In this document: one piece after another, positions 43,323 through 54,211 of the stretch
Layout of the letters: the number at the start of each line of letters is the position of its first letter
Numbering within the stretch: position 1 is the stretch's first letter
Assembly: GCF_010378095.1 (NCBI RefSeq)
Contig: NZ_WNJL01000035.1
Location: 186,001 to 250,000 of the forward strand
Reading direction: 5' to 3'
Origin: Acidithiobacillus ferrianus
GTDB taxonomy: Bacteria; Pseudomonadota; Gammaproteobacteria; Acidithiobacillales; Acidithiobacillaceae
Length of the DNA stretch: 64,000 nt
Position numbers and translations under genes: made by a program
Notes under the pieces: model-generated
Database searches by the model: none
Told to the model about the DNA's origin: nothing
Seen by the model: the letters and a program-made list of their open reading frames with translations, nothing else

Positions 43323-44375
43323 GTGTCCAGCGCTGACCAAATTCGTGCCATCCGTTGGGAGGAGGGGCAACTCTGCCTTCTCGATCAAAGACAATTGCCG
43401 CAGCGGGAGATCTGGTTGAAGCTTGGCGATTACCGCGCGGTGGCGGAGGCGATCCGGCAGATGGTAGTGCGTGGTGCCCCCGCGATCGGTATCGCCGCCG
43501 CTTACGCCATGGCGCTGGCCGCCAGCGAGGTGAGCACCCACGCCGACTGGCGGGCGCGCCTGCGGCGCGCGGCCGAAGAAATCAAGGCCGCGCGCCCGAC
43601 GGCGGTGAACCTCGCCTGGGCAACGGATCGGCAACTGGCGCTGGCGCAGTCGGCGTCCACCGTGAATCAGGCTGTTGCCGCGGTGTTGCAGGCCGCTCAC
43701 GACTTGCTGCGTGACGACATCGCCGACAATCAGCGCATGGGGCGTTATGGTGCGGAACTTCTGCCCGCGGAGGGTGGCGTTCTCACCCACTGCAATACTG
43801 GCAGCCTGGCCACGGGTGGTTATGGTACGGCACTGGGCGTCATTCGCGCGGGGATCTCCGCGGGCAAGCAACTCCATATTTATGTCGATGAAACCAGACC
43901 CTGGCTGCAAGGGGCGCGGCTTACGGCTTGGGAGTTGCAGCGAGACGGTATTCCTTTTCATCTCAACGCTGACAGCGCCGCCGCCCACCTGATGCAGCAG
44001 CGTCTGGTCCATGCGGTGATCGTCGGTGCCGATCGTATTGCCGCCAATGGTGACGTCGCCAACAAAATCGGCACCTACAGCCTCGCGGTGCTGGCCCAAT
44101 ATCATCGGATTCCTTTCTATGTCGCGGCGCCTTTGAGTACGGTGGATTTCGCCATGCCCGATGGCGACGGCATCGTCATCGAAGAGCGCCCCGTCGCTGA
44201 AGTACGGCAATGCGGAGGTCACGCTGTGGCGCCGGAGGGTGTCGAAGTGCGTAACCCGGCTTTTGATGTCACGCCCGCCGACCTGATCACCGCTATCATT
44301 ACCGAGCGCGGCGTGGCGTACCCCGAGTTGCGGGCGGCGCTCCGCGCGTTGGCAGAGGGTCACATGCAGGTCTAG
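43323..44375 (+). CDS. mtnA: Methylthioribose-1-phosphate isomerase
   Basis: 350 residues of the eIF2B-like fold. Motifs [34 protein letters not shown] and [20 protein letters not shown] hold the catalytic cysteine and aspartate. It converts methylthioribose-1-P to the ribulose form in methionine salvage. GTG 43323 is chosen for AGGAGG at 43313-43318; TTG 43293 and GTG 43299 lack sites. Confidence 0.93.
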   Translation: MSSADQIRAIRWEEGQLCLLDQRQLPQREIWLKLGDYRAVAEAIRQMVVRGAPAIGIAAAYAMALAASEVSTHADWRARLRRAAEEIKAARPTAVNLAWATDRQLALAQSASTVNQAVAAVLQAAHDLLRDDIADNQRMGRYGAELLPAEGGVLTHCNTGSLATGGYGTALGVIRAGISAGKQLHIYVDETRPWLQGARLTAWELQRDGIPFHLNADSAAAHLMQQRLVHAVIVGADRIAANGDVANKIGTYSLAVLAQYHRIPFYVAAPLSTVDFAMPDGDGIVIEERPVAEVRQCGGHAVAPEGVEVRNPAFDVTPADLITAIITERGVAYPELRAALRALAEGHMQV

Positions 44376-44431
44376 TTCCGCTGTGGCATAATGTCCCGTT
44401 GAAAAAATAATCAGGGGTACCCAGTCTCCAC

Positions 44432-46969
44432 ATGATCGAATTTGCCAAAGAAACCATTCCCGTCAGTCTCGAAAAAGAGATGCGCCAGTCCTACCTCGAT
44501 TACGCCATGAGCGTGATCGTCGGTCGCGCGCTCCCGGATGCCCGCGACGGCCTCAAGCCGGTGCATCGCCGTGTGCTCTTCGCCATGCACGAGATGAACA
44601 ACGACTGGAACAAGCCCTATAAGAAGTCGGCGCGTGTCGTCGGCGATGTCATCGGTAAATACCATCCCCACGGCGATACCGCCGTCTATGACACCATGGT
44701 GCGGATGGCGCAGGATTTTTCCATGCGTTACCCGCTCATCGACGGGCAAGGTAACTTTGGTTCGGTGGACGGCGACAGCCCCGCCGCCATGCGCTACACC
44801 GAAGTGCGCATGTCCCGCATCGCCCACGAGATGCTGGCGGATCTGGAAAAAGAAACCGTCGATTTCGGCCCCAACTACGATGAGAAGGAGATGGAACCGC
44901 TGGTCATGCCGGCGCGTATCCCCAATCTGCTGATCAATGGCTCGGCGGGCATCGCCGTGGGTATGGCCACCAATATCCCGCCCCACAATCTGACGGAAGT
45001 GATCAACGCCTGTCTGGCGCTGGTGGATGATCCCGAGACTCCGGATGAAGATTTGTTCACCCTGGTCCCGGCGCCGGATTTCCCGACGGCAGGCTTTATT
45101 CATGGCCGTGCCGGCAGTATCGAAGCCTACCGCACCGGGCGGGGCCGGGTAGTTATGCGCGCGCGCTGCGAATTCGAGACGGATAAAAAATCCAACCGGC
45201 AGAGCATCATCGTCACCGAGTTGCCCTATCAGGTAAATAAGGCCAAGCTCATTGAGCGTATCGCCGAGATGGTCAAGGAAAAACGTCTGGAAGGCATCAG
45301 TGACCTGCGCGACGAGTCCGACAAGTCGGGTATGCGCATTGCCATCGAGCTCAAACGCGACGCCAATGCCGACGTGGTGCTGAACAATCTCTACCAGCAC
45401 ACCGTCATGCAGAGCGTGTTCAATATCAACATGGTAGCGCTGCTGGACGGAGCGCCGCGGACGCTCGGTCTGCGCGATCTGCTGCAGGCTTTCATCCAGC
45501 ATCGCCGCGAAGTGGTGACCCGGCGCACCGTCTTCGAGCTGAAGAAGGCGCGCGACCGCGCCCATATCCTCGAAGGTCTGGCGGTGGCGCTGGTCAATCT
45601 CGACCCGCTCATCCACCTGATCCGGGCGGCGGCCAATCCGGCAGAAGCCAAGGCGCAGATGTTGGCGAAATCTTGGGAGGCGGGCATGGTCGCCGCACTA
45701 CTGGCCGAGCGCGGTGAGCCTTCCGAAGGGATGCAGACCGACGGCTACCATCTGTCCGAGACCCAGGCCCAGGCCATTCTCGATCTGCGCTTACACCGCT
45801 TGACCGGCTTGGAGCAGGACAAGATTCGCGACGAATATCTGGCCTTGCTGGATCGTATTCGTGAGTTGCTGGAGATTCTGGGCGCCAAAACCAGATTGAT
45901 GGAAGTCATCCGTGAAGAACTGGTGGCCGTCCGGGATCAGTACGGGGATGCCCGGCGCAGTGAGATCGTCGCTGACACCGGTGATATTTCGACGGAAGAT
46001 CTGATTACCGAAGAGGAAATGGTGGTGACTTTCACCCACGCCGGTTATATCAAGGCGCAGCCGGTGACGATCTTCAACGCCCAGAGACGGGGCGGGAAAG
46101 GTAAAATGGCTACCACCACCAAGGAAGAAGATTTCGTCGAACGCATGTTCTGTGCTTCGACCCATGCGTACTGCCTATTCTTCAGCAATCTCGGCAAGGT
46201 CTTCTGGCAAAAGGTGTATCAGTTGCCGCAGGCGGGTCGCGGCGCCAAGGGCAAGCCCATCGTCAACCTGCTGTCGCTGGCGCCTACGGAGCGCATCACC
46301 GCCGTGCTGCCGGTTCGTGACTTTACCGAAGGGCAGTTTGTGTGCATGGTGACCTCCCATGGCGTCGTCAAAAAGACGCCGGTCATGGAGTATTCCCGGC
46401 CGCGCAGTCAGGGGATCAATGCCATCCACCTCGATCCTGGCGACCGCCTGGTTGCCGTTGGCCTCTCCGATGGGCGGCGCGAGTTCATGCTCTTTACCCG
46501 CCGTGGCATGGCGGTGCGCTTCCCCGAGGAGAAGGCACGGGCCATGGGGCGCAATGCTCGAGGCGTGCGAGGCATCCGCCTGGAAGAGGACGACCGTGTG
46601 ATCTCGGCACAGTGGGTGGATTCCAGTCAGGTGATTCTCACCGCCACGGCCAATGGTTACGGTAAACTGACGGAAGTCGATGAATATCGGCGCACCAACC
46701 GGGGCGGGAAGGGCGTCATTGCCATACAGACCAATGCGCGTAACGGGGATGTGGTCGGCGCGCTGGCGGTAACGGAGCGGGACGAACTCATGTTGGTTTC
46801 CGATCACGGCACCCTGATTCGTATCGCTGTCAACAGTATCCGTCGCACCGGCCGGAATGCGCAGGGGGTGCGCCTGATTCATCTGGGCGAGGGCGAACAG
46901 TTGGCCGGACTGGCATTGATTGCCGATACTGAAGCAGAGGAGGGGGAGCAGACCGAACTGCCCCAGTGA
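44432..46969 (+). CDS. gyrA: DNA gyrase subunit A
   Basis: 845 residues. Catalytic Y122 lies in AAMRYTEVR; the quinolone-region residues are T83 and D87 (GDTAVYD). The C-terminal beta-pinwheel includes the GyrA box QRRGGKG. It supercoils DNA with GyrB, encoded elsewhere. It heads a run of co-directional genes; serC starts 6 bases after its stop. Confidence 0.97.
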   Translation: MIEFAKETIPVSLEKEMRQSYLDYAMSVIVGRALPDARDGLKPVHRRVLFAMHEMNNDWNKPYKKSARVVGDVIGKYHPHGDTAVYDTMVRMAQDFSMRYPLIDGQGNFGSVDGDSPAAMRYTEVRMSRIAHEMLADLEKETVDFGPNYDEKEMEPLVMPARIPNLLINGSAGIAVGMATNIPPHNLTEVINACLALVDDPETPDEDLFTLVPAPDFPTAGFIHGRAGSIEAYRTGRGRVVMRARCEFETDKKSNRQSIIVTELPYQVNKAKLIERIAEMVKEKRLEGISDLRDESDKSGMRIAIELKRDANADVVLNNLYQHTVMQSVFNINMVALLDGAPRTLGLRDLLQAFIQHRREVVTRRTVFELKKARDRAHILEGLAVALVNLDPLIHLIRAAANPAEAKAQMLAKSWEAGMVAALLAERGEPSEGMQTDGYHLSETQAQAILDLRLHRLTGLEQDKIRDEYLALLDRIRELLEILGAKTRLMEVIREELVAVRDQYGDARRSEIVADTGDISTEDLITEEEMVVTFTHAGYIKAQPVTIFNAQRRGGKGKMATTTKEEDFVERMFCASTHAYCLFFSNLGKVFWQKVYQLPQAGRGAKGKPIVNLLSLAPTERITAVLPVRDFTEGQFVCMVTSHGVVKKTPVMEYSRPRSQGINAIHLDPGDRLVAVGLSDGRREFMLFTRRGMAVRFPEEKARAMGRNARGVRGIRLEEDDRVISAQWVDSSQVILTATANGYGKLTEVDEYRRTNRGGKGVIAIQTNARNGDVVGALAVTERDELMLVSDHGTLIRIAVNSIRRTGRNAQGVRLIHLGEGEQLAGLALIADTEAEEGEQTELPQ

Positions 46970-46975
46970 CATACT

Positions 46976-48064
46976 ATGAACCACACGGTCTATAATTTCG
47001 GCGCCGGTCCGGCGATGCTTCCTCATGCGGTGCTGGAGCAGGTGCAAGCGGAGTTGCTCGACTGGCATGGCCGCGGTATCTCGGTCATGGAAATGAGCCA
47101 TCGCGGTGCGGACTACATGCGGATCGTCGCCGAGGCCGAGCAGGATCTTCGTGATCTTCTACAGATTCCGGGAAACTATAAGGTGCTGTTTTTACAAGGC
47201 GGAGCAACCCTGCAGTTTGCCATGGTGCCCATGAATCTGCTGCGTGGCCATACCCGGGCGAGTTATGTGCAGACCGGTGTCTGGTCTGAAAAAGCCATAG
47301 CCGAGGCCGGGCGTTTTGCAACGGTGGAAGTGGCCGCCAGCAATACGGATCGTCAGGCGCGCGTGGTGCCTCGGCAATCGGAGTGGCGGGTCAGCGCCGA
47401 TACGGCCTATGTACATATCACGGGCAATGAAACCATCGGTGGTCTGGAGTTCGATTTTGTCCCGGAACTGGGTGGCATTCCGCTGGTGAGCGATGCTTCT
47501 TCCCATATCCTCTCGAAGCCGATGGATGTCAGCCGCTTCGGCCTCATTTATGCGGGCGCGCAGAAGAATATCGGACCCGCCGGCTTGACTCTGGTGATCG
47601 TCCGCGAAGATCTGGTCGGCCATGCCCCCGCGGGTACGGCGACCATGCTGGACTATGCCGTGCATGCCCAGGAGGGTTCCATGCACAACACGCCCCCGAC
47701 CTTTGCCATTTATGTGGCCGGCCTGGTATTCAAGTGGCTGAACGGCCTGGGTGGATTGGATAAAATCGCGGAGATCAACGCGCGTAAGGCCGCATGCCTG
47801 TATGCGGGTATCGATGATTCCGGCGGTTTCTATACCAACGCCATAGAGCATCGCAACCGCTCGCGGATGAATGTGCCTTTTACCTTGCACGATGCTGCGC
47901 TGGACAAGGCCTTCCTGAGCGCGGCGGATACGCAGGGATTCCTCCAGCTCAAGGGGCACCGCCTGCTGGGTGGCATGCGCGCTTCCATTTACAATGCCAT
48001 GCCAGAGGCCGGGGTGCGGGCACTGGTCGAGTTCATGCGGGATTTTGCCCGTCGTTGGGGCTAG
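46976..48064 (+). CDS. serC: Phosphoserine aminotransferase
   Basis: 362 residues, a fold-type I PLP enzyme. NFGAGPAMLP is the SerC start; the PLP lysine is in YAGAQKNIGPAG. It makes phosphoserine from 3-phosphohydroxypyruvate and glutamate and can serve pyridoxal synthesis. The position between gyrA and pheA is typical of gammaproteobacteria. Confidence 0.96.
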   Translation: MNHTVYNFGAGPAMLPHAVLEQVQAELLDWHGRGISVMEMSHRGADYMRIVAEAEQDLRDLLQIPGNYKVLFLQGGATLQFAMVPMNLLRGHTRASYVQTGVWSEKAIAEAGRFATVEVAASNTDRQARVVPRQSEWRVSADTAYVHITGNETIGGLEFDFVPELGGIPLVSDASSHILSKPMDVSRFGLIYAGAQKNIGPAGLTLVIVREDLVGHAPAGTATMLDYAVHAQEGSMHNTPPTFAIYVAGLVFKWLNGLGGLDKIAEINARKAACLYAGIDDSGGFYTNAIEHRNRSRMNVPFTLHDAALDKAFLSAADTQGFLQLKGHRLLGGMRASIYNAMPEAGVRALVEFMRDFARRWG

Positions 48065-48073
48065 GGAGGCATC

Positions 48074-49156
48074 TTGTCCGTGACTGTACGAACCCTTCCC
48101 GAATTGCGCACGGCCATTGATCAAGTGGACGCTCAGCTCCTTCAGTTACTGGCGGAACGGGGCCGCCTGGCTGCCGAGGTGGGAGCAATCAAGCGTGCCG
48201 CTGACGAGACGAATTTTTATCATCCTGATCGGGAGTCGGAAATTCTCCGCCGGATGATGGCGGAGAATCCGGGACCCTTCTCTGCGGAGCAGATCGCCAC
48301 CATTTTTCGCGAAATCATTTCTGCCGGCTTGGCCCTGGAAGAGCCGTTACAGGTGGCTTACCTCGGTCCGGCAGGCACCTTCTCGCAGTGGGCGGCGCAG
48401 AAGCATTTCGGGCGAGCGGCGGTGTTGCAACCCGCCACCGGAATCGCCGAGATCTTCCGTTGGGTGGACGGCGGGCAGGCGCAGTTCGGCGTGGTGCCGG
48501 TGGAGAACAGCACCGAAGGCTCCGTCAATCTCAGTCTCGATCTGCTACTGGATTATCCCCTGCATATTTGTGGCGAGGTGCAGTTACGTATCGTCCATAA
48601 TCTGGTGTCCAGGATCGCCATGGAGGCGATCCAGCGGATCTACGTGCATTACCAGACGCGGGCCCAGTGTCGCCAGTGGCTTGCCATACATCTACCGCAG
48701 GCGCAATTGGTGGACGTCCCCAGTAATGCCGTGGCGGCCGAACGCGCGGCAGCGGATACCGGAGGGGGGGCCATTTCCACGACGGTGGCCGCGGAAGCCT
48801 ATGGTCTCAATATTCTGGCTGCCGGCATTGAAGACAATCCCGAAAACACCACTCGCTTTTGGGTGATCGGGAAGATCAGCACCCGTCCCACGGGGCACGA
48901 CAAGACCAGTCTGGTGGTGGCCGCGGCCAATCGGCCGGGGAGCCTGCATGCGCTGCTGTCGCCTTTGGCCGATGCGGGGATCAGCCTCACGCGCATTGAG
49001 TCGCGGCCGGCGCGCTCCGCTATTTGGGAATACGTCTTTTATCTCGATCTGCTCGGCCATTGTCAGGACGCCGCCATCGCGCCGGTGCTGGATGCCCTTG
49101 CGCAACAAGCGTCTTTCTATCGTTGTCTCGGCAGTTATCCCAGGGCGGCATTTTGA
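48074..49156 (+). CDS. pheA: Chorismate mutase/prephenate dehydratase (P-protein)
   Basis: 360 residues: an AroQ mutase domain (1-~90), a dehydratase domain with YLGPAGTFSQWA and VPVENSTEGSVN, and an ACT domain with NRPGSLHALLSPLADAGISLTRIESRP for phenylalanine feedback. The start TTG 48074 follows GGGAGG; GTG 48080 is an alternative. The stop overlaps hisC by one base (TGATG). Confidence 0.95.
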   Translation: MSVTVRTLPELRTAIDQVDAQLLQLLAERGRLAAEVGAIKRAADETNFYHPDRESEILRRMMAENPGPFSAEQIATIFREIISAGLALEEPLQVAYLGPAGTFSQWAAQKHFGRAAVLQPATGIAEIFRWVDGGQAQFGVVPVENSTEGSVNLSLDLLLDYPLHICGEVQLRIVHNLVSRIAMEAIQRIYVHYQTRAQCRQWLAIHLPQAQLVDVPSNAVAAERAAADTGGGAISTTVAAEAYGLNILAAGIEDNPENTTRFWVIGKISTRPTGHDKTSLVVAAANRPGSLHALLSPLADAGISLTRIESRPARSAIWEYVFYLDLLGHCQDAAIAPVLDALAQQASFYRCLGSYPRAAF

Positions 49157-50253
49157 TGCGCAATACATATCTGGAATATGCGGCAGCGGGGGTCTCTGAC
49201 TTGCGCCCTTATCAGCCGGGGAAGCCACTGGCGGAACTGGAACGGGAACTGGGCATCCGTGATGCCATCAAGCTGGCCTCCAACGAGAATCCGCTGGGAC
49301 CAAGCCCTCTGGCGCTGGCAGCGATCCGCGAGGGGTTGCCCACTCTGGCCCTGTATCCCGAGGGATCGGCGCCGGAGCTGCGCGCACGATTGGCGCGTCA
49401 ATTGGACCTGGATCCCCGGCAATTGATCTTCGGTAACGGTTCCGACCAGGTGATGGAATTTGCGGTGCGCGCCTTCGCCGGACCGGGTACCGAGGTGATC
49501 GTCTCCCAATACGCCTTCGCAGCCTACGGGATTGCCGCACAGGCGAGTGGTGCGACGGTACGGATCGCGCCCGCGCGGGATTATGGTCACGACTTGGACG
49601 CCATGGCCGGCCTGTTCGATGCACGAACCCGGCTGGTTTTTATCGCCAATCCCAACAACCCCACGGGTACCCATTTGTCCGCAGAGGCCCTGGAGAGATT
49701 CATCGACAAGGTGCCTGCGCACGCTCTGCTAGTCCTTGACGAGGCCTATCTGGAGTTCATGGACGCCGCCGATTATCCCGATAGCAAGCCATGGTTGCGG
49801 CGTTTCAGCAACCTGATGATTACCCGGACTTTCTCCAAGGCCTATGGGCTGGCGGGTCTGCGTTGCGGGTATGGCATCGGTCATCCCGACCTCATGGCGG
49901 TGCTGGAGCGAGTGCGGCAACCCTTCAATGTGAATACCTTGGCGCAGGTCGCGGCCCATGCCGCGCTGACGGACCGCGTCCATCTGCAGGCCACCCTGGC
50001 CAACAATCGTCGAGGTATCGAAATGCTTCGCGACGGATTATGCCATCTTGGATTGACAATCCTGCCGCCAGCAGGCAACTTTACCGCCTTTGCCGTGCCA
50101 GGGGGCGGGCAGCGCGTCTACGACGCGTTGCTGCGTCGTGGTGTGATTGTCCGGCCGCTTGCCCCCTATGGCATGCCGGATCATCTGCGCGTCAGTGTCG
50201 GTCTGCCGGCGGAAAACCAACGCTTTTTAAAAATGCTGGGCGAGGTCCTGTAA
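49156..50253 (+). CDS. hisC: Histidinol-phosphate/aromatic aminotransferase
   Basis: 365 residues of PLP fold type I. SNENPLGPSP, PNNPTGT and the PLP lysine in RTFSKAYGLAGLR are visible. ATG 49156 is used because it overlaps the pheA stop; an upstream start would lie in pheA. In this cluster the enzyme probably serves aromatic amino acid transamination as well as histidine synthesis. Confidence 0.93.
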   Translation: MRNTYLEYAAAGVSDLRPYQPGKPLAELERELGIRDAIKLASNENPLGPSPLALAAIREGLPTLALYPEGSAPELRARLARQLDLDPRQLIFGNGSDQVMEFAVRAFAGPGTEVIVSQYAFAAYGIAAQASGATVRIAPARDYGHDLDAMAGLFDARTRLVFIANPNNPTGTHLSAEALERFIDKVPAHALLVLDEAYLEFMDAADYPDSKPWLRRFSNLMITRTFSKAYGLAGLRCGYGIGHPDLMAVLERVRQPFNVNTLAQVAAHAALTDRVHLQATLANNRRGIEMLRDGLCHLGLTILPPAGNFTAFAVPGGGQRVYDALLRRGVIVRPLAPYGMPDHLRVSVGLPAENQRFLKMLGEVL

Positions 50254-50257
50254 TCCC

Positions 50258-51274
50258 ATGATCGTCATTGTCAAACCGCAAGCTACCGCAGAGCAGATGG
50301 AGCACCTGCTGGAGCGTATCCGCCAGTTCGGTCTGCAGCCCATGGTCAGTACCGGTTCCGAACGCACCGTGGTCGGTCTGTTAGGAGATGAGCGCTTGTT
50401 GCCTGAGGGAGCACTGGAATCCCTGCCCGCGGTGGAACAGGTCATGCCTATTCTGAAGCCCTACAAACTCGTCAGCCGCGAGTTCAAACCCACCGACACC
50501 GTGATCGAGGCGCGTGGTGTTCCCATCGGTGGTAAGCAGATTCAAGTGATCGCCGGACCCTGTTCCGTGGAAACCCCGGAACAGATGCGCAGTTCCGCGG
50601 AGGCCGTCCGCGCGGCGGGCTGCCGCTTGATGCGCGGGGGGGCTTTCAAACCCCGCACCAGCCCCTACACCTTTCAGGGGGTGGGCGATGAAGGTCTGGA
50701 CTATTTCCGGGCGGCAGCGGATGCCGTCGGCCTGCCGATCGTGACCGAACTGATGGATGTCCGTAAGATCGATCTTTTTCTCGAAAAAGGGGTGGACATC
50801 ATTCAGATCGGCACGCGCAACATGCAGAACTTCGACCTGCTCAAAGAGGTTGGGCGTCTGGATGTGCCGGTCATTCTCAAGCGCGGCTTGAGCGCCACCA
50901 TCCAGGAATGGCTCATGGCGGCCGAATATATCGCTGCGCATGGCAACCACCGGATCATCTTCGCCGAACGCGGCATCCGCACCTTCGAGACGGCTTACCG
51001 CAATGTGCTGGATGTCACGGCCATTCCGGTGCTCAAGCGAGAGACGCATCTGCCGGTCATCGTGGATCCGAGCCACGCCGGCGGTAAGTCCTGGCTTGTG
51101 CCGCAGTTGTCCAAGGCGGCCATCGCGGCTGGTGCGGATGGCTTGCTGGTAGAGTCGCACCCTTGTCCCGAGGAGGCCTGGTGCGATGCCGATCAGGCCC
51201 TGAGCCCGCAACAACTGATGACCCTCATGGGCGATCTGCGTCAGATTGCCAAGGCTATCGGACGTGAACTCTAG
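50258..51274 (+). CDS. aroF: 3-deoxy-7-phosphoheptulonate synthase, type I-beta with ferredoxin/ACT-like regulatory domain
   Basis: 338 residues. The N-terminal ~70 residues (MIVIVKPQATAEQMEHLLERI) are the regulatory domain; the TIM barrel has AGPCSVET, GAFKPRTSPYTFQG and DPSHAGG. It condenses PEP and erythrose-4-P to start the shikimate pathway. The regulatory domain implies tyrosine or phenylalanine control. Confidence 0.94.
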   Translation: MIVIVKPQATAEQMEHLLERIRQFGLQPMVSTGSERTVVGLLGDERLLPEGALESLPAVEQVMPILKPYKLVSREFKPTDTVIEARGVPIGGKQIQVIAGPCSVETPEQMRSSAEAVRAAGCRLMRGGAFKPRTSPYTFQGVGDEGLDYFRAAADAVGLPIVTELMDVRKIDLFLEKGVDIIQIGTRNMQNFDLLKEVGRLDVPVILKRGLSATIQEWLMAAEYIAAHGNHRIIFAERGIRTFETAYRNVLDVTAIPVLKRETHLPVIVDPSHAGGKSWLVPQLSKAAIAAGADGLLVESHPCPEEAWCDADQALSPQQLMTLMGDLRQIAKAIGREL

Positions 51275-51275
51275 G

Positions 51276-52151
51276 ATGCCGATTCCGCCCTTTCAGCGTA
51301 TTGCCATCGTGGGTCTCGGCCTTATGGGAGGGAGCGTCGCCAAGGCGCTGCGCGGTAACGGCTTTGCCGGGTCCATTGTTGGAGTCGTGGCGGACGCGAA
51401 GGACGTACGGCGGATGCGCCCGGCCGTAAAGAGGTGGCGGATCAGTCTGACCCATGTGCTGGCACCGGCGCTGCAAGATGCGGATCTGGTGCTCTTGGCT
51501 ACCGCCCCGCACGTCATCTTGCAGCAATTGCCCGAAGTGGCTCGCCACGTATCGGCGACGGCGCTGGTGAGTGATGTCGCCAGCATCAAAGTGCCGATTG
51601 CGCAACTGGGGGAGCACTTGCTGGGAGAACGTTTCATTGCCGGGCATCCCTTGGTGGGCGGAGAAAAAACCGGATTTGCGGCGGCGCGGAAGCGCCTTTA
51701 TCAAGGCGCGCAAGTGGTATTGACACCGCTTCCCGGGCGGAGAAACGCCGCTTTGGAGAAAGTGCGCGGCTTCTGGGAAAGTCTCGGCGCAACGATTGCT
51801 CAGATGACACCGGAAATTCACGACAACGCGCTGGCCGCTACCAGCCATTTGCCGCATCTGCTGGCTTTTGCCTACATGGCCGGGCTGGAGGAACAGGTTG
51901 CCGAGCTGCGTCATCTCGCGGGCGGAGGTCTCCGGGACTTTACCCGCATAGGGGCTTCGGACCCCGATCTCTGGGCCGATATCCTTTGGGAAAACCGCGC
52001 TGCGGTCGGCCAGCGTCTGAAAGACCTGCAGAACATGCTCGATGATGCCGAACGGATGCTCGCCGGTAGCGATGCGCGTCCGCTGCAGGCCCTGCTCGCG
52101 CGCGGCCGCATCTGCCGTCAACAGTTTCAGTTTCCTCCGGTACATTCCTGA
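51276..52151 (+). CDS. tyrA: Prephenate/arogenate dehydrogenase
   Basis: 291 residues. The Rossmann motif VGLGLMGGSVAKAL, HPLVGGEKTGFAAA and the helical C-terminal dimer domain identify TyrA. No ACT domain follows. ATG 51276 lies one base after the aroF stop. It oxidises prephenate or arogenate towards tyrosine; cofactor specificity is not certain. Confidence 0.92.
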   Translation: MPIPPFQRIAIVGLGLMGGSVAKALRGNGFAGSIVGVVADAKDVRRMRPAVKRWRISLTHVLAPALQDADLVLLATAPHVILQQLPEVARHVSATALVSDVASIKVPIAQLGEHLLGERFIAGHPLVGGEKTGFAAARKRLYQGAQVVLTPLPGRRNAALEKVRGFWESLGATIAQMTPEIHDNALAATSHLPHLLAFAYMAGLEEQVAELRHLAGGGLRDFTRIGASDPDLWADILWENRAAVGQRLKDLQNMLDDAERMLAGSDARPLQALLARGRICRQQFQFPPVHS

Positions 52152-52154
52152 ATC

Positions 52155-53456
52155 ATGTCCAGATATCTCGTCCATCCCGGCAGTCAGCTCAGAGGTCGCT
52201 TGCCGATTCCGGGTGACAAATCCATTTCCCATCGTGCCGTTATTCTTGGTGCGCTGGCCGAGGGCGTGACCGAAGTGGAAGGGTTGCTGGAGGGGGCGGA
52301 CGTGCTCGCCACCATCGCCGCATTTCGCGCCATGGGGGTAGAGATGGAGGGGCCGGATCATGGGCGCTTGCGTATACAGGGCGTCGGTTTGCACGGATTA
52401 CGGGCCCCCGGTGTCCCTTTGGATTGCGGAAACTCCGGCACGGCCATGCGTCTGCTGGCAGGCGTATTGGCCGGTCAGTCCTTCCCCAGCACCCTGATCG
52501 GCGACGCCAGTCTGCAGAGACGGCCTATGGACCGGGTGCTGAGACCATTGGCGGCCATGGGCGCGGAAATCATCGCGCAGGATGGCAGGGCGCCCTTGCG
52601 GATTCACGGTCGGCCCCTGCGCGGCATCGACTATGTCCTGCCGGTAGCCAGTGCCCAGGTCAAATCCGCCGTCTTGCTGGCAGGGTTGTATGCCGAAGAT
52701 CCGACTTGCGTGACGGAGCCCGCGCCTACCCGTGATCACAGCGAGCGGATGTTGCGAGGATTTGGTTACCCGATTGAGCGATTGGGCGCACGCGCTTGTC
52801 TACGCCAAGGTGGGCGCCTGCATGGGCAGTCGCTGCAGGTGCCGGGCGATATTTCTTCCGCGGCTTTCTTCCTGCTCGGCGCCACCATCGCGCCGGGTTC
52901 CGATCTCACCTTAACGGGGGTGGGCATTAACCCGACGCGTACCGGCGTCATCGAAATACTCACTCGCATGGGTGCGCGTATCGATCTGACGGCGCTGCGC
53001 GAGGTAGGCGGCGAGCCGGTCGCCGACATCCGCGTCCGCCATGCGCCGCTGCAGGGCATGGTCATCCCGCCTCGTCTGGTATCGCTGGCCATCGATGAGT
53101 TTCCCGCGCTGTTCATCGCGGCGGCGTGTGCGAAGGGGCGGACGGTGATTACCGGCGCCGAAGAGCTGCGTGTCAAGGAAAGCGACCGCATTGCGGTGAT
53201 GGCCAGCGGTCTGCGTGCCCTGGGGGTCACCGTGGAAGAGCGCGTGGATGGGGCCGTCATCCACGGATCCCTGCTGGGGGGTGGCCGTGTAGAGAGTCAC
53301 GGGGATCACCGTGTCGCGATGGCCTTCGCCATGGCGGCACTGGTGGCGCGGGACGCCATCGAAATCCTCGACTGCGCCAATGTGGCTACGTCCTTTCCGA
53401 ATTTTCCCGCTCTGGCGCAGCAAGCCGGGCTACTGTTGGCGGTGGCGGACGCATGA
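52155..53456 (+). CDS. aroA: EPSP synthase
   Basis: 433 residues with the two-domain fold. PGDKSISHRAVILGALAEG and the LDCGNSGTAMRLLAG region bind substrates; the class is closer to the type with a SRG-like RPM segment and to class II (RLxxGE absent), so glyphosate response is not predicted. It makes EPSP from shikimate-3-P and PEP. It overlaps cmk by four bases. Confidence 0.94.
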   Translation: MSRYLVHPGSQLRGRLPIPGDKSISHRAVILGALAEGVTEVEGLLEGADVLATIAAFRAMGVEMEGPDHGRLRIQGVGLHGLRAPGVPLDCGNSGTAMRLLAGVLAGQSFPSTLIGDASLQRRPMDRVLRPLAAMGAEIIAQDGRAPLRIHGRPLRGIDYVLPVASAQVKSAVLLAGLYAEDPTCVTEPAPTRDHSERMLRGFGYPIERLGARACLRQGGRLHGQSLQVPGDISSAAFFLLGATIAPGSDLTLTGVGINPTRTGVIEILTRMGARIDLTALREVGGEPVADIRVRHAPLQGMVIPPRLVSLAIDEFPALFIAAACAKGRTVITGAEELRVKESDRIAVMASGLRALGVTVEERVDGAVIHGSLLGGGRVESHGDHRVAMAFAMAALVARDAIEILDCANVATSFPNFPALAQQAGLLLAVADA

Positions 53457-54133
53457 AGGCCATCCCTGTCATCACGTTGGATGGTCCCGGTGGTGTCGGC
53501 AAGGGTACGCTGAGTCGCCTTTTGGCGCGTGATCTGGGCTGGCATCTCTTGGATAGCGGCGCGATTTATCGGGCATTGGCGCTGGCGGCCCAGCGAGCCG
53601 GGCTTCATGCAGATGAGGAAGCGGCGCTGTCCGACCTCGCTCGCGCCTTACCGCTGAGCTTTCGGGGGGATGCGGACGAAACCCATGTTCTGCTCGCGGG
53701 AGACTCGGTCGATGCGGAGATTCGCGCCCCGGAAATCAGCGCGTTGACCTCGCAGATCGCCGCAATTCCCATGGTGCGCGCGGCCTTGTTGCAACGCCAG
53801 CGGGATTTTCGCCGGGCGCCGGGACTGGTGGCCGATGGTCGGGATATGGGAACCGTGGTTTTCCCGGACGCGCCGCTCAAGGTATTTCTCACCGCCAGTG
53901 TTGAGGAGCGCGGTAAACGACGTCTGAATCAGTTGATGGAACAGGGTATTAGTGCTAATCTCGCCACAGTTGTGGCGGAAATTGCGGAACGTGACGCCCG
54001 GGATCAGCAACGTAGCGTGGCACCACTCCGGCCCGCGCCCGGTGCGCGTCTCCTGGATACCAGCGGACAAAGTGTTTCCGACACATACAGGGTCCTGCAA
54101 GGTTGGGTGCAATCCACTTTGCAGGAAAATTGA
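53453..54133 (+). CDS. cmk: Cytidylate kinase
   Basis: 226 residues. P-loop DGPGGVGKGTLS, DSGAIYRALA and GRDMGTVVFP are CMP kinase motifs. It phosphorylates CMP and dCMP. ATG 53453 overlaps the aroA stop (ATGA). Position between aroA and rpsA is conserved. Confidence 0.95.
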   Translation: MKAIPVITLDGPGGVGKGTLSRLLARDLGWHLLDSGAIYRALALAAQRAGLHADEEAALSDLARALPLSFRGDADETHVLLAGDSVDAEIRAPEISALTSQIAAIPMVRAALLQRQRDFRRAPGLVADGRDMGTVVFPDAPLKVFLTASVEERGKRRLNQLMEQGISANLATVVAEIAERDARDQQRSVAPLRPAPGARLLDTSGQSVSDTYRVLQGWVQSTLQEN

Positions 54134-54211
54134 AACCGCCATTTCATGGCATTGAGCAGTGATTCAAGGGACGCCCATGGCGCACCCGGTAAATGAGGCC
54201 TACTGAAATTT

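Noticed and set aside
43308..44363. 351-codon minus-strand frame
   Set aside because: Exact shadow of mtnA.
44411..45616. 401-codon minus-strand frame
   Set aside because: It is antisense to gyrA, has no family-like sequence and exists because of high GC and codon bias.
46175..47101. 308-codon minus-strand frame
   Set aside because: Antisense to the end of gyrA and the start of serC; low-complexity product, no domain.
51255..52394. 379-codon minus-strand frame
   Set aside because: Antisense to tyrA and aroA; no recognisable motif.
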